This document shows positions 10,865 to 20,368 of a DNA stretch of 60,000 nt, one piece after another; position 1 is the stretch's first letter, and each line of letters begins with the position of its first letter. Under the pieces are notes generated by a model. That model worked only from the letters and a program-made list of their open reading frames with translations. It did no database searches and was not told where the DNA came from. Source of the stretch: Symsagittifera roscoffensis (lineage: Eukaryota; Xenacoelomorpha; Acoela; Convolutidae). The stretch lies in assembly GCF_963678635.1 (NCBI RefSeq), contig NC_087069.1, positions 34,309,090-34,369,089 of the forward strand, written 5' to 3'. The position numbers were made by a program, and so were the translations under genes.

Positions 10865-12382
10865 TCAACAGTTCTTTTTTCTTACATGAAACAGCGGGTT
10901 ACGAAAAAAGAGCTTTCCTGGTACATCTTTTGGGCGACAATAAGGCACATTCTTAACAGCTGAGTCTGTCTGAAGTGGCATTATATCCAGGCCTGCTATT
11001 TCTTCTGGAAGATCCATATATGGACCCCAGTAACATTTTTTCGGGGGCAATTTAGGAGTTATAGCCATTTTGCAGAGTTCAGCCAGATTATCGTCTGTTT
11101 TGTGAAGCCCATATTGATGCATAAAACATATCATACAGCTGTCGATACTGATACATGATAAAGCTGTGCAATCACCATCTAGAAACAATCTAGTTTCAAG
11201 CGATTCATTCCGAGTTAAGCCACCCAATATCATCGCATTTGTATTCGCGAGAGCGCCAAACTCAATTCGGTCTATATTGGAGACATTAATTCTGAGATAG
11301 CTATTGGGCCAATCGATGGGACCCAAGTATGCGAAAACATCTTTGGTGAGATACTTTGGACCACTCACAAATATGTTTTTATACATGACTTGATGATTGT
11401 TCACATGTCCTAGCGGCTTCATCTGGAAAAATCGGGGGTACATATTGCCAACCCAAAATACGGTATGATTGATTAAACTTCCATTTAGAATGATATTCAA
11501 GTGTGTGTTGATGACCTCACTGCTGCATACTTTGAGTCCGGCGTAGTCGTGCCAGGGGTCGATTTCCATTCCTTGCCTTACGATAAAATTTGAACTGAAC
11601 AGAAATTGGGCGCCTGTGTTATTACAGAGAATGACACGACCCAGCTGCTTGAAACTGATGTTTCTGAAGTCAACAAAAGTGTCAAAAGTTGTCTGAACAA
11701 TTTGAATTGAGAGCAGGCTCTCTTTCATTAAACTCAGAGCATTCTTAAGGTCGGTCGAGTTGATTGATACGTTGCGCAAGCGCACATTCTCGATTAAAAT
11801 ATCCTGTGAACGTAGATTGCGAACCAAAACTTCCATTTGGGAAATATTTACTCCGTAGAAATCAATATCTAGCAATGCGTACGTCTTTCCTCCAAGTATG
11901 TATGTCCACCCTGTTCTGTAAGGCCAGTTGGGAAATCTTACACGGTTTAAATATGTAGTGTTTTTTTCATTTTCAATTAGCGCTTCTCTGTTGTCAATCT
12001 TAAAAGTGGGTGAGAAAGTCAGCCGGCGCTTTGTTCCTTTCAGTGACAGCAAAAAGTTCTTCTTTTCAGGGCCACCAGTGTTGTTTAGAAGAAGATATGT
12101 TGTGCCCGATAAACCATAAGTTTCAGATGAAGAAGCATTGCAACTTAACACAAGGTCGTTTTCAACCTCACACTCGCTGTCTAAAAATTGCGATTCGAGG
12201 CACCAGGTATGCAAGTCGTACGATGGATACGTGCGAAGTATCTTCAACTTCAATTCTTGACCAAGTAGCTCCAATCTTTTATTCGATTCTTTCAGCCATT
12301 TATCGTTATTTTCTATATGTGATGTCCTAACTATGAGCGCCAAATTCAAGAACACGCTGCTGATCACAATCAGGAGCTCCAT
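10865..12382 (-). CDS. secreted or membrane-anchored glycoprotein, unrecognised
   Basis: The longest host-like ORF, 505 codons from the ATG at 12382. The first ~22 residues (MELLIVISSVFLNLALIV...) look like a cleavable signal peptide. The rest is Cys-rich with about twelve N-X-S/T sites, so it is probably extracellular. Residues about 185-250 have regularly spaced Leu/Ile/Val, reminiscent of a leucine-rich or receptor-L fold, but no domain can be named. The last codons read through a good donor (CAT|GTAAGA, plus 10881-10886). The true exon may therefore end near 10886 and the protein continue into the exons at 10.5, 10.2 and 9.4 kb, which would add a hydrophobic segment and a tail. The short plus-strand ORFs opposite it are shadows. 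Confidence 0.75.
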   Translation of the reverse strand: MELLIVISSVFLNLALIVRTSHIENNDKWLKESNKRLELLGQELKLKILRTYPSYDLHTWCLESQFLDSECEVENDLVLSCNASSSETYGLSGTTYLLLNNTGGPEKKNFLLSLKGTKRRLTFSPTFKIDNREALIENEKNTTYLNRVRFPNWPYRTGWTYILGGKTYALLDIDFYGVNISQMEVLVRNLRSQDILIENVRLRNVSINSTDLKNALSLMKESLLSIQIVQTTFDTFVDFRNISFKQLGRVILCNNTGAQFLFSSNFIVRQGMEIDPWHDYAGLKVCSSEVINTHLNIILNGSLINHTVFWVGNMYPRFFQMKPLGHVNNHQVMYKNIFVSGPKYLTKDVFAYLGPIDWPNSYLRINVSNIDRIEFGALANTNAMILGGLTRNESLETRLFLDGDCTALSCISIDSCMICFMHQYGLHKTDDNLAELCKMAITPKLPPKKCYWGPYMDLPEEIAGLDIMPLQTDSAVKNVPYCRPKDVPGKLFFRNPLFHVRKKNC

Positions 12383-12522
12383 ACTGAAAATTTTTTCAAA
12401 AGATTCAAAAAATTACATAAGTCATTCAACATAGCTTTTTGCCGTCTTAAGCTAACTTATTCAGCTGCTGGGTTTTTACTTTTCTTGTTGATTTTGCACC
12501 ATTACCCGGGTTACCAACATTT

Positions 12523-12744
12523 GGCTCTTTTCCAGTTTCCCACTCCCCTCGTAAAAATACAAAACAAAAAAGCTCAAAAATTGTTCACACGGCATTCTGC
12601 ATGTTAAAAATGCTGTACAAAGTTGTTCACTTGTTCACGCTGACACGTTTCAAAGCACCTTATAGCATGAAAAATTTTTGTAAATAGACTTTCAGATTCT
12701 GAATTTCAGAATATATCAGAGGTGTGGGGAACTGGAAAAGAACC
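12523..12744. mobile_element. short hAT-like MITE with 8-bp target duplication
   Basis: A 222-bp element. Inverted ends GGCTCTTTTCCAGTTTCCCAC and GGTTCTTTTCCAGTTCCCCAC (right end, inverted) match at 19 of 21. The flanking direct repeat CAACATTT is perfect at 12515-12522 and 12745-12752. It lies just upstream of the gene starting at 12382. Related end sequences recur at about 55055 and 55160. Confidence 0.7.
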
Positions 12745-12769
12745 CAACATTTATGTGCATACAATGTCC

Positions 12770-13960
12770 AAATTTTATTATGTCCTAACTTGTTTTCGGA
12801 TTTTATTTAGTTCAAGTTGATCCTGAAATTCTGCAAACTAATCGAAAACTCGCTTTTTTGTAGAGCCAAACTTTTAAGCAACTAAACACTTTGTCTTGGA
12901 TTAACGATCACGATAAATAGCTTTAGGTTGTAAAGCTGGTATGCTCCCAATTAATTCGTAGAATTATCACAGCTGTCACCGCTTGTTCGTTTCAGCTCTG
13001 ACATTTCTGCGAATTGAATCGGATTATGTCTCAGTTTTCTAACTCGGATCTCATTTAGTAGTGATCGTTAAAAAATCACAGATGTTAAATTTTGCTTAGC
13101 CTAGTGATCGTTAAATTTTGCTTGGCCGAGTTAAGCCGACCTGCAATTTGTTAATAGTTAGGATAAACTAATGTAATTTTTTTATGATTTTTGTTATTTC
13201 AGCTAATTGAAATACTTCATTCTATAAAATGAATCGATTGTGTTAAATACCTTGTTGGGGGAATATTTAAAACATGTTTTAAAACAAGGCAAATAAACAC
13301 GTCTTAAAATAAAAAATTTAAAACTTTATTGTAGAAAAATTAGAATTGCCTGGGATTTGAACCGCTGCTATGAGAGTATGAGCCGCCTTACCTTCCCAAT
13401 TGCACGAAAATCCTCAATGAGATATGGTTGTTTGCTTCATTATTAATAGGACGTATACATATATTGATCAGTAATTCTGACCAAGGAGCGGGAAAAAGTA
13501 GTAACTTTTTTATATTTTTTCAGCGCAAATTGAAGTAAAAGGTAAGTAAGATCGAAAACTACATATATGCCTTAGTTTTAGAGCAGAGAATATTCAAAAT
13601 GTTAAATTTCTGAGTAAATGCAAGTACCAAACAAAAAATATTTATCCGCATTCATATGCATGACTTTATAGGCAATTTCTATTATTATCATGCGAAGTTC
13701 AATTACTTTTCATTCTGCTAAAGCGCAAACTAGAAGACAGTCTAACTATTTTGATCGAAAATGTGCAAAATTATTTTTTTATGCGTTTTTAATAACGAAA
13801 TTGAACCTTTCTGCAATTATTTTTACTTTTTCGGCAATTTTAGAAACTTAAAAATGTAACATTTACAAACCAAAAGTTACTTTCTTCCTGTTTTCTGACA
13901 TGTGAAAAGTTAAAAGCCAATTGAAGGCTCGGAATGTGTCAACTTTTTTGCGTTTCTCTA
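12770..13960. repeat. segmental duplication, copy 1
   Basis: Non-coding ~1.2 kb segment whose landmarks recur in the same order about 1.3-1.4 kb downstream (14180-15240). These are TGTCCTAACTTG, GCCGAGTTA..CCGACCT, CATTCTATAAA, GGCAAATAAACACGTCTTAAAA, GAGCGGGAAAAA and CTACATATATGCCTTAGTTT. Divergence is appreciable, so the duplication is not recent. It contains a tRNA-like block (13345-13415). Confidence 0.75.
13345..13415 (-). other. tRNA-like pol III promoter block, copy 1
   Basis: Read on the minus strand, GGTTCAAATCC (plus 13353-13363) matches the tRNA B box. About 40 nt upstream, GTGCAATTGGGAAGGTAAGGC resembles an A box. T-stem and acceptor pairing are poor, so this is not a functional tRNA; a tRNA-derived SINE head or tRNA relic is the best reading. 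Confidence 0.35.
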
Positions 13961-14179
13961 CCGCGAACTGAACAAATCTAAAAAAAAAACATGTTTTTCA
14001 ATCAAAAAACATGCTTTTAATTAAAACAAAACACCGCCAACTTGATTTTATTTGAAAGAAATTTTGCCTAACTCTGACTCAATGGGGGTGTAGCGGATTA
14101 GCATATGTGTTTTTAGCGTGCGACATTTGTTTTGACTGTGAGCTTTCAGACTGTTGAAAATTTTTTCTGTTTGAAAAAT

Positions 14180-15240
14180 GAAAGTCCTAACTTGTCTTCG
14201 GAAATTTATTTAGTTTTAATTGAATCTGAAAATCGTCAAAAATTTTTGACTAGATCAACAAGTTATAATCTAGCTTCAGGATCTTGTTAAATATTCTCCC
14301 CTATGGTACGGGTACCTTATAATGAATCTCTAACGAACGAATTGAATAATTAAGCCTGAACAAGTTTGGTAATTTGTAGCGAATCTCTCCACCCATATTG
14401 CTATATCTTAACAGCTAAATACCTAAAATTTTGCTTAGCCGAGTTACACCGACCTCCAATTTGCTAATAGTTAGGATAACCTAAAGTAATTTTTTAAAAG
14501 ATTTAAGTTAATTCAGCTAATCGAAAAAATTCATTCTATAAATTGAATCGATTGTGTTAAACACATCGTTGGGGGTATGTTTCAAAACATTTTTTTTGAA
14601 CAAGGCAAATAAACACGTCTTAAAACCGAAAACTTTAAAGCTTTAATTGTAAAAACTACAATTGTCTGGGATACGAACCGTTGCGGTGGGGGTATGAGCC
14701 GCCTTCCCTTCCCAATTGCACTAAAATCGTTAATGAGATACGGTTTTTTGCTTTAATACTAGTATGACGGTTACGTTTAATGCTCAGTAATTCTGGCCAG
14801 CGAGCGGGAAAAAAATAATGACTTTTTTTTACTTTTCAGCGCAAACTGAAGTAAAAAAGTAAGTAAGTCTGGAAACTACATATATGCCTTAGTTTCAAAG
14901 CAGTGAATACTTCAAATGTTAAACTTTTGAGTAAGTGCCAATTCTAAACAAATAAATATCTATCCGCATTCATATACATTATTTACAGGCTGTGCATTTC
15001 TCAGGAATAACATTCTACCTATTTTGAAAAGCTCTGCCGTAAACACAATTTCTAATAACATCATGCGAAGTCGATACACTTTTCTAAGTCAAAAACTCGA
15101 AAACAGTGAAACTGATGGAAAATGTCCGTATTTATTTCTTTTTGCGTTTTTAATAAGGAAAATGATGCTTTCTGCTATTATTTTTTTTATTTTTTGGCAA
15201 TTTTAAAAACTTAAAAAAGTAAATTTTACAACCAAAAAAT
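14180..15240. repeat. segmental duplication, copy 2
   Basis: Second copy of the 12770-13960 segment in the same orientation, with the same ordered landmarks and many substitutions and indels. The 14000-14160 gap between copies shows nothing recognisable. The 60-codon plus-strand ORF at 15024 has no support. Confidence 0.75.
14660..14730 (-). other. tRNA-like pol III promoter block, copy 2
   Basis: Counterpart of 13345-13415. The B-box-like GGTTCGTATCC (plus 14669-14679) and the A-box-like GTGCAATTGGGAAGG are both kept, while the intervening anticodon region differs. Confidence 0.35.
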
Positions 15241-15720
15241 TTTACGCCCGCCGGTTCGCACGCTGACATCTATTTCCCAATCCGCTACGAATGTCATAAG
15301 ATAGTCCGCCGATTCATACAACACAGCGCAGCTGAGAAAAAAACCCAAATGGATAGCCAAACACATGCAAACCACACAACCACATAACGATAATGTCTAG
15401 AAGTTTCACATCTTCAAATTTATTTAAAAAAAAGTTGGCTTTTTTGATGGCAGATGTTTTTTCTTCTTTATCGCGAAAATTAAGGAGTAAAGTTAAACTT
15501 GATCCAAATCAAATCCTATCCACTTAATTTTTTTATTTAAATTGGATAACAGGTAAAACATTTACACAACGCTTCAGATATTTCTTCAACGCATTCCTTT
15601 GATTTTTTTTGACTTCTCAAAAATAAGGTTGATATATCTGCTTCTTCCGAATCTTCAAAGCATTCGTCTTCAAACTGAAATGTATTACTTGAATAACTTC
15701 AGCCTCGTTGCTTCAGCTGA
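15241..15720. other. unassigned non-coding stretch
   Basis: No open frame of interest. The first ~150 bp, with CGCCCGCCGGTTCGCACGC, are GC-richer than the rest. Confidence 0.35.
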
Positions 15721-16053
15721 TTATAGATTTTTTAAAATTCTTTCTTTTTCAGCTACTTCAATACCTTGAGATATTGTTTTCAGTTTCACCTTATTTTTTT
15801 CAGCCAGAAAGTTATGCTTTTTTACAAACTCAAAATTCTTTTCAGGGCTTCTTTTTTTGTGCAGAAGAATTGTTTTATTAATTAGGTTTGAGGATATAGA
15901 ATAGAGACTGATAAAACGTACTAGGTAATTCGGGGGTATGCAAATTGGTTGAAAGTCGAAAAAATACTTTATTCTTGAAAAATTTGTTATCTTTAGAGTT
16001 TGGAAGATTGATTCATCCAGATTTTTCAAGCAGGCTTTGCAGGGCTCAGACAT
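15721..16053 (-). CDS. small uncharacterised protein, paralogue of 16411-16656
   Basis: The frame is open from 16089, but the ATG at 16053 (MSEPCKACLKNLDESIF...) is preferred because the alternative start lies across the divergent plus-strand gene starting at 16081. That gives about 110 residues: a CxxC near the N-terminus, a middle with LDESIFQTLKITNFSRIKYF, then NYLVRFISLYSISSNLINKT, and a Lys/Glu-rich C-terminus. The middle two blocks match, spacing included, blocks of the ORF at 16411-16656. The two probably derive from a tandem duplication. No known family is recognised. Confidence 0.45.
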   Translation of the reverse strand: MSEPCKACLKNLDESIFQTLKITNFSRIKYFFDFQPICIPPNYLVRFISLYSISSNLINKTILLHKKRSPEKNFEFVKKHNFLAEKNKVKLKTISQGIEVAEKERILKNL

Positions 16054-16080
16054 GCTTTCAAATCCGTTGTTTGCGTGAAC

Positions 16081-16422
16081 ATGTCTCACTCAGTTTTTGA
16101 ATCTTGGGAGATGTTTGGCGAAATTGTCGGATTTTTTCAAGAGAACGTAACAACTAGGACACAAGAAGCAATTGAAGAGGCAAACAATAGCATACGTAAG
16201 AAATATATGATTGTTGAATTTCAGTATTTTGACTGTTATATTATAACTCCCGATACTTTTTTGCGTTATTTCTCTTACACATTTTCTTCTTGGTAATCAA
16301 AATTGTAATTGAGGATGTTTCGGTTAATCATTTTTTCCTTAGGAGTTAAAACTTCAATGAAGATGTTACGATATTTTTTAGGATCATGTCCAGTTTCGGA
16401 CTTAGATTCTTTAGCTGTATGA
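16081..16422 (+). CDS. small two-exon gene, unrecognised
   Basis: Exon 1 (16081-16195) starts ATGTCTCAC and encodes 38 residues (MSHSVFESWEMFGEIVGFFQ...). It ends at a consensus donor, C|GTAAGA. A 147-nt intron ends in the T-rich acceptor ATTTTTTCCTTAG (16342). Exon 2 (16343-16422) continues in the same phase with VKTSMKMLRYFLGSCPVSDL and stops at TGA 16420-16422, giving 64 residues. The intact phase across a good donor and acceptor supports the model. The start is 27 bp from the divergent ORF at 16053, and the end overlaps the minus-strand ORF at 16411 by 12 bp. Confidence 0.4.
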
Positions 16423-16656
16423 CAAGACGATTTTGTCAATCAGATGTGATGCTATAGAGACTGAAATTGAACATGTTTTCCAATTGATAGGGTAGTTTGC
16501 ATCTCTTTTAATTTTTTCCGTAGCAAGGCAAATCGAAAAAAGGTAGGTTATTGAAAAATATTGTATATTCAAAAACTTGAATCCTTCTAGCTTTTCATAG
16601 AGAGCTTCCTGGAGCTCACTCGTCTTTGAGTAAAAAAGCTTCACAAAAGAAAACAT
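16411..16656 (-). CDS. small uncharacterised protein, paralogue of 15721-16053
   Basis: An 81-codon minus-strand ORF. LQEALYEKLEGFKFLNIQYF aligns with LDESIFQTLKITNFSRIKYF of the neighbour, and the last block WKTCSISVSIASHLIDKIVL aligns with YLVRFISLYSISSNLINKTI. Shared pattern with few identical codons indicates an old duplication or members of one family. It may be one exon of a longer gene. Function unknown. Confidence 0.4.
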   Translation of the reverse strand: MFSFVKLFYSKTSELQEALYEKLEGFKFLNIQYFSITYLFSICLATEKIKRDANYPINWKTCSISVSIASHLIDKIVLSYS

Positions 16657-17308
16657 TATTTCATCGTCATTATTGGAGGGGGGATTGTTCGTATGGTTAT
16701 AATGATTTTTGAATCTCAGTAGTTAGGCTAGTTTGTCAAATTTTTCAAAACTTCCTTGGGCAAGATCTCAACCATACTCTCCTTCTACTTTTTCGGAATC
16801 GTTTGAAAACATGTTACTTTCAATTATTTATACGTCAACAAGTAATTCTTCAACCGAATGTCCACGAAAATTCTAGGGATCATGAGCACATGAACAGATT
16901 TGATATAAATTCAGTTAAAAATCTAAAAATGGGAGGGCCGAGATTTTTGGGTCCGTTCATCTAAATAGCTAATGTACGGAAAAAACCCAATTGATATTTG
17001 TTGGGTTCCTTGTCTTGGTTAGTTTAGAAGATAGTTCTTGCGTTCATTCCTTGCAAATGCTCTAGTAATCGAGAGCTTGGATATCCTACTGGGATGTTTT
17101 GAGTGAAAGCAAAACAAAATTGTGAAACTTGTGTTCAGCTTGAATCTCCACGTTGTGCTCTGACGTTCCCGGTAATTTGGCTCCTTAATATTAAACTGTT
17201 CTGTTTTCTCATGCGTTTTAATCAATTCTGATTTAGTGTACTTCAAAAAGGATTTACTAGGCAAAGCATTTTTTTTCATGGGCAAAGAATTATTGATATT
17301 CACCAGTC
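16657..17308. other. mostly unassigned; possible eroded exon 17019-17308 (minus)
   Basis: A minus-strand frame at 17019-17312 encodes a Lys/Ser-rich 97-residue sequence. It directly continues (in another frame) the coiled-coil exon to its right, so it may be a following exon or a frameshifted part. The remainder shows nothing. Confidence 0.25.
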
Positions 17309-17692
17309 TCAAAAGATCATGCCCCAGAGCTTCTCGTTGTTGAGTTTGGTTACTAACTTGGACTTTTCGAAGTGGAAGATAGTTTTCTTTTGTCTTCCGT
17401 TTTCCATCTTCGTATCTATCAGGAAACTTTGACAGGCTCTCAACTCCTCTTTGAGTCGATCTTCATCTTCACCTTTCTCCTCCACAAGCTTGTCCAAGTC
17501 CGCCACTGAATCACTTAGTTTCCTTTGCTTTGCCTCATATTCTTTTCTCCATTGTTGCTGAAGAGAGTAGTAACTTGAAAACTTTAGTTCACCGGATTCA
17601 CAATGAGTTGATTGCTTAGCGTTAGAAGACCAATTCTTCCTGGATAGTCCTTTTCTGCTTCTTGATCTTCCAATTACAATGTAAACACTTTC
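17309..17692 (-). CDS. coiled-coil exon, unrecognised protein
   Basis: Open on the minus strand for about 125 codons; the first 60 or so lie upstream of the only ATG (17506), so this is better read as an exon. It starts with a basic Arg/Ser stretch (IGRSRSRKGLSRKNWSS). It continues into a strongly charged, probably coiled-coil segment with LDKLVEEKGEDEDRLKEELR, and then FLIDTKMENGRQKKT. It ends at a stop at 17309. Splice boundaries are not certain. The charge pattern fits a cytoskeletal or centrosomal-type coiled coil, but no family can be named. Confidence 0.4.
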   Translation of the reverse strand, partial: ESVYIVIGRSRSRKGLSRKNWSSNAKQSTHCESGELKFSSYYSLQQQWRKEYEAKQRKLSDSVADLDKLVEEKGEDEDRLKEELRACQSFLIDTKMENGRQKKTIFHFEKSKLVTKLNNEKLWGMIF

Positions 17693-18524
17693 TTATCTCG
17701 ATTCGGTTGAGAGCAGCATGATTCCGACTAAATAAGGGTCTTTTAAGGGAAACCTAATCAATCAACAATATTAAGTTCGAACAAGTATTGCGAATCAAAA
17801 TTTAAACATGTGTCTAGGTTACACCTGATAAGCAACAGTTTCCTTTTGATTCTCGAAAAATTGGAGTTTGTCTGATACTAATCCAAAGACATTTTGTTTT
17901 CCTTGCTCAAACCTAAATCTGTCGAAGTTTCTTAGCAAAGTTCCCTTTTTTTCTTCAAAATATTTTGAGAATTAGGTTTACAAAAAACTGTGCAGAGTTT
18001 TCCTGCATTCAAGAGTTTTTTTTTCGAGCTATCCTCCTAAGTTTTCTAAAAATAAAAAATTTTGATCGCATTCAAAACAATCAGTTTCTCAATAATTGTA
18101 CCAAAAAAATTTGCTTGACTTGATAGAAAAAACTTGAAGAAAAGCTACTTTTAGTGTTTTTTGTTTGGAATACTCCAGCCCTTAATTTTTATTTTGTTCG
18201 CTGGTTGAATAAGACGTTTTAAACTCAGACTTAAATTGAATTTGTTCCGACTGGCATTTCTAAAATGGGAGGATAATTCTGTTTGATCACGACGTATTAA
18301 AAATCTTTCCATGAAAGGAAGCGGAAATCTTGTTACTTACAAAAACAGTCCATTTTAGTTAAATCTAATCCGATTGGTTGAAGCCAAGTATTTGAACTGA
18401 ATGAACCCACCAAATTGAGCTATAAAAAACCTTGATTTTTCTAGTCAGCTGCAGTCAACAACGATAGTTAACTCCTTTGCTCGATTTTGCTTGTCTTCAA
18501 TCACCAACTTCTTCAATTGTTATC
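17693..18524. other. unassigned non-coding stretch
   Basis: AT-rich; no convincing frame on either strand. Confidence 0.35.
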
Positions 18525-18758
18525 CTAACTCAGCTCTTGCTTCGAAAAATGCTTTTCTAGAAACAGAACTACTATCTTTATAATTTTTAAATTCTTGTGC
18601 AAAAAATACCTGGAGTCTTCCTGACGCAATTTAATATTCCATTTCAAACACTGCACATGGTTGAATTCAGGAGAAAAGAAATAATGAAACATCACTAGAT
18701 GCAAGTACACAACAAAGAAGTACTGAATATTAGCTTGGCACGATAGCGATGATGTCAC
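18525..18758 (-). CDS. possible hydrophobic exon
   Basis: The minus-strand frame includes YFFVVYLHLVMFHYFFSPEF, a likely membrane segment, and ends near a CTCCAG|GTATTT donor; sequence beyond that (HKNLKIIKIVV...) is probably intron. It may follow the exon at 18824-18967. Weak support. Confidence 0.25.
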   Translation of the reverse strand: MTSSLSCQANIQYFFVVYLHLVMFHYFFSPEFNHVQCLKWNIKLRQEDSRYFLHKNLKIIKIVVLFLEKHFSKQELS

Positions 18759-18823
18759 AGATTGCAGAAATTTCGCATGCTCTATTATATTCTATGCTCC
18801 AGACTCCAGATATTTGGCTGTAC

Positions 18824-18967
18824 CTGTGAAAGATTTCTTCTTTTGCTAGAAAGAAGATGATCTGACGAGATTTCAATTTCATTTAAAAAGATCTTGAGAT
18901 ACTCTGAGGCATGAACTCCAGTGAGCGATACAAAAGCAAAAAAACCAAAGCCAGCTGGGATCTCCAT
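18824..18967 (-). CDS. possible first exon with signal-like N-terminus
   Basis: Starts MEIPAGFGFFAFVSLTGVHA, resembling a signal peptide, followed by SEYLKIFLNEIEISSDHLLS. It ends at a CACAG|GTACAG donor (plus 18822-18823). The next minus-strand frame lies at 18525-18758. No family is recognised. Confidence 0.35.
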
Positions 18968-19689
18968 TGAGAGCTTGCAAAGTTTTTGGAACTCATCTGC
19001 TACACAAATCTTTGATTTTCAAATTTATTGCTTGCTGTTTTCTGCTTGATTTGCTAGTTTAACTAGGTATGTTAATCTTGAGAGATAAGGTTTGTAGTAT
19101 ATGTGTGAGGCGATCAGGGGGGGGGGCAGTCCCCCATGTTTAAAAAAAGGTATAGATTTTTGGGACAGCTGGCTATGTATTAGGATAGGGAATAGATTTT
19201 TTTGTTTTAGTTGCGGAAATTTATTTTTTTTCCGCAAAAATCTCGACGCGCGTTTTGTAATTGTTAAATTTTACTGATTTTTTACGTGTAGGTTGTAGAA
19301 GTAAGGTTAAGTATTTAGTTTCTTGTTACAACGATAGTCAATCAAGAGAATTTTTGTGCAAAAAAATGGAATTCTTATCAATTTTTATCAAATTGGATTT
19401 TTTCATAAATTTCCAAAACAAGATTTGTTATAAATTGATCTACAATTTATTCGATACTTTTAGTTTTTATCTATCTGAATCTATCCTGAAACGTACTGAA
19501 ACTTCAAAAAAAGTCAAACTTTTTAGAAAAAAAAATTAACTTTTGTTGAAAAATTAAATAACATATAAATCACTGCAACGTATTTAATTTTACTACAGTT
19601 TAGAGGTTAGGTTTACAAATTCAATGGCTTAGTATGTATTGCATCATCAATTACATATCTATTCGGGTAAAAGAACTGAGTCCTTTTTT
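18968..19689. other. unassigned stretch with a G run
   Basis: AT-rich, with a run of G near 19118 next to CAGTCCCCC. The 92-codon plus-strand ORF at 19261 is compositionally biased (Lys/Phe) and unlikely to be a gene. Confidence 0.35.
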
Positions 19690-20100
19690 AGTTTGTTCAT
19701 ATGTTCCAACTAAATGGTTGCAGGTTTTGAATACGCAGGTTTTTTTAAATTTGTCGCTCTTACTATCATAGCAGCAATAGGTCTTGCTGCACAGGCATAA
19801 CATTTCAGTGCAGCAAAATTCTTTTTTGAATAATCCAGGTTCTCGATCTCAACCTTTTTGCGAACAGCGCAGCAAAGATGTGGAAAAAATCATATCTTCA
19901 TCAGCTATAAAGTCGTCTCTACAATCATTTCGACGAATTAGGGTCCAGTGAGCTTTTTTCTCAGGCAATATACAATCGTCCAGCTTATCTTCTGCTAAGG
20001 CTAGATACAAAAGAGTCTATATCAATCTCTAAGTCCTGGAAATGATTCTCATCGCAAAACATGTGAAAAAAGTTGTAGTATACCTCCAACATTCTAAGTT
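19690..20100 (-). pseudogene. unrecognised coding remnant in several frames, beside the gap
   Basis: Three consecutive minus-strand segments read as protein-like sequence in changing frames. They contain LRMLEVYYNFFHMFCDENHF; then DDCILPEKKAHWTLIRRNDC and RDDFIADEDMIF; then YSKKNFAALKCYACAARPIA. Codon use and the C-x-x-C motif are gene-like. The frame changes mean either short introns or disabling indels. It ends about 70 bp left of the assembly gap where retroelement A is interrupted. It resembles neither gag-pol nor the env ORFs at 57-60 kb, so it may be a host gene or another transposon. Confidence 0.4.
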
Positions 20101-20168
20101 GGCGTGTTGAAGAACTACAGAGCCTACAATAAATGGTTTTCTATGTTTTTAATTGTTGACTTCAATAG

Positions 20169-20368
20169 NNNNNNNNNNNNNNNNNNNNNNNNNNNNNNNN
20201 NNNNNNNNNNNNNNNNNNNNNNNNNNNNNNNNNNNNNNNNNNNNNNNNNNNNNNNNNNNNNNNNNNNNNNNNNNNNNNNNNNNNNNNNNNNNNNNNNNNN
20301 NNNNNNNNNNNNNNNNNNNNNNNNNNNNNNNNNNNNNNNNNNNNNNNNNNNNNNNNNNNNNNNNNNNN
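20169..20368. other. assembly gap (200 N)
   Basis: Exactly 200 unknown bases, the usual placeholder for a gap of unknown size. It cuts the integrase C-terminus of element A. Sequence left of it is not demonstrably part of the element. Confidence 0.98.

Noticed and set aside
13345-13415. Functional tRNA gene
   Set aside because: The T stem and acceptor do not pair, and the same failures occur in the second copy.
20162-20368. End of gag-pol at 20162 beyond the gap
   Set aside because: The frame across 200 N is arbitrary and the stop left of the gap has no demonstrated relation to the element.
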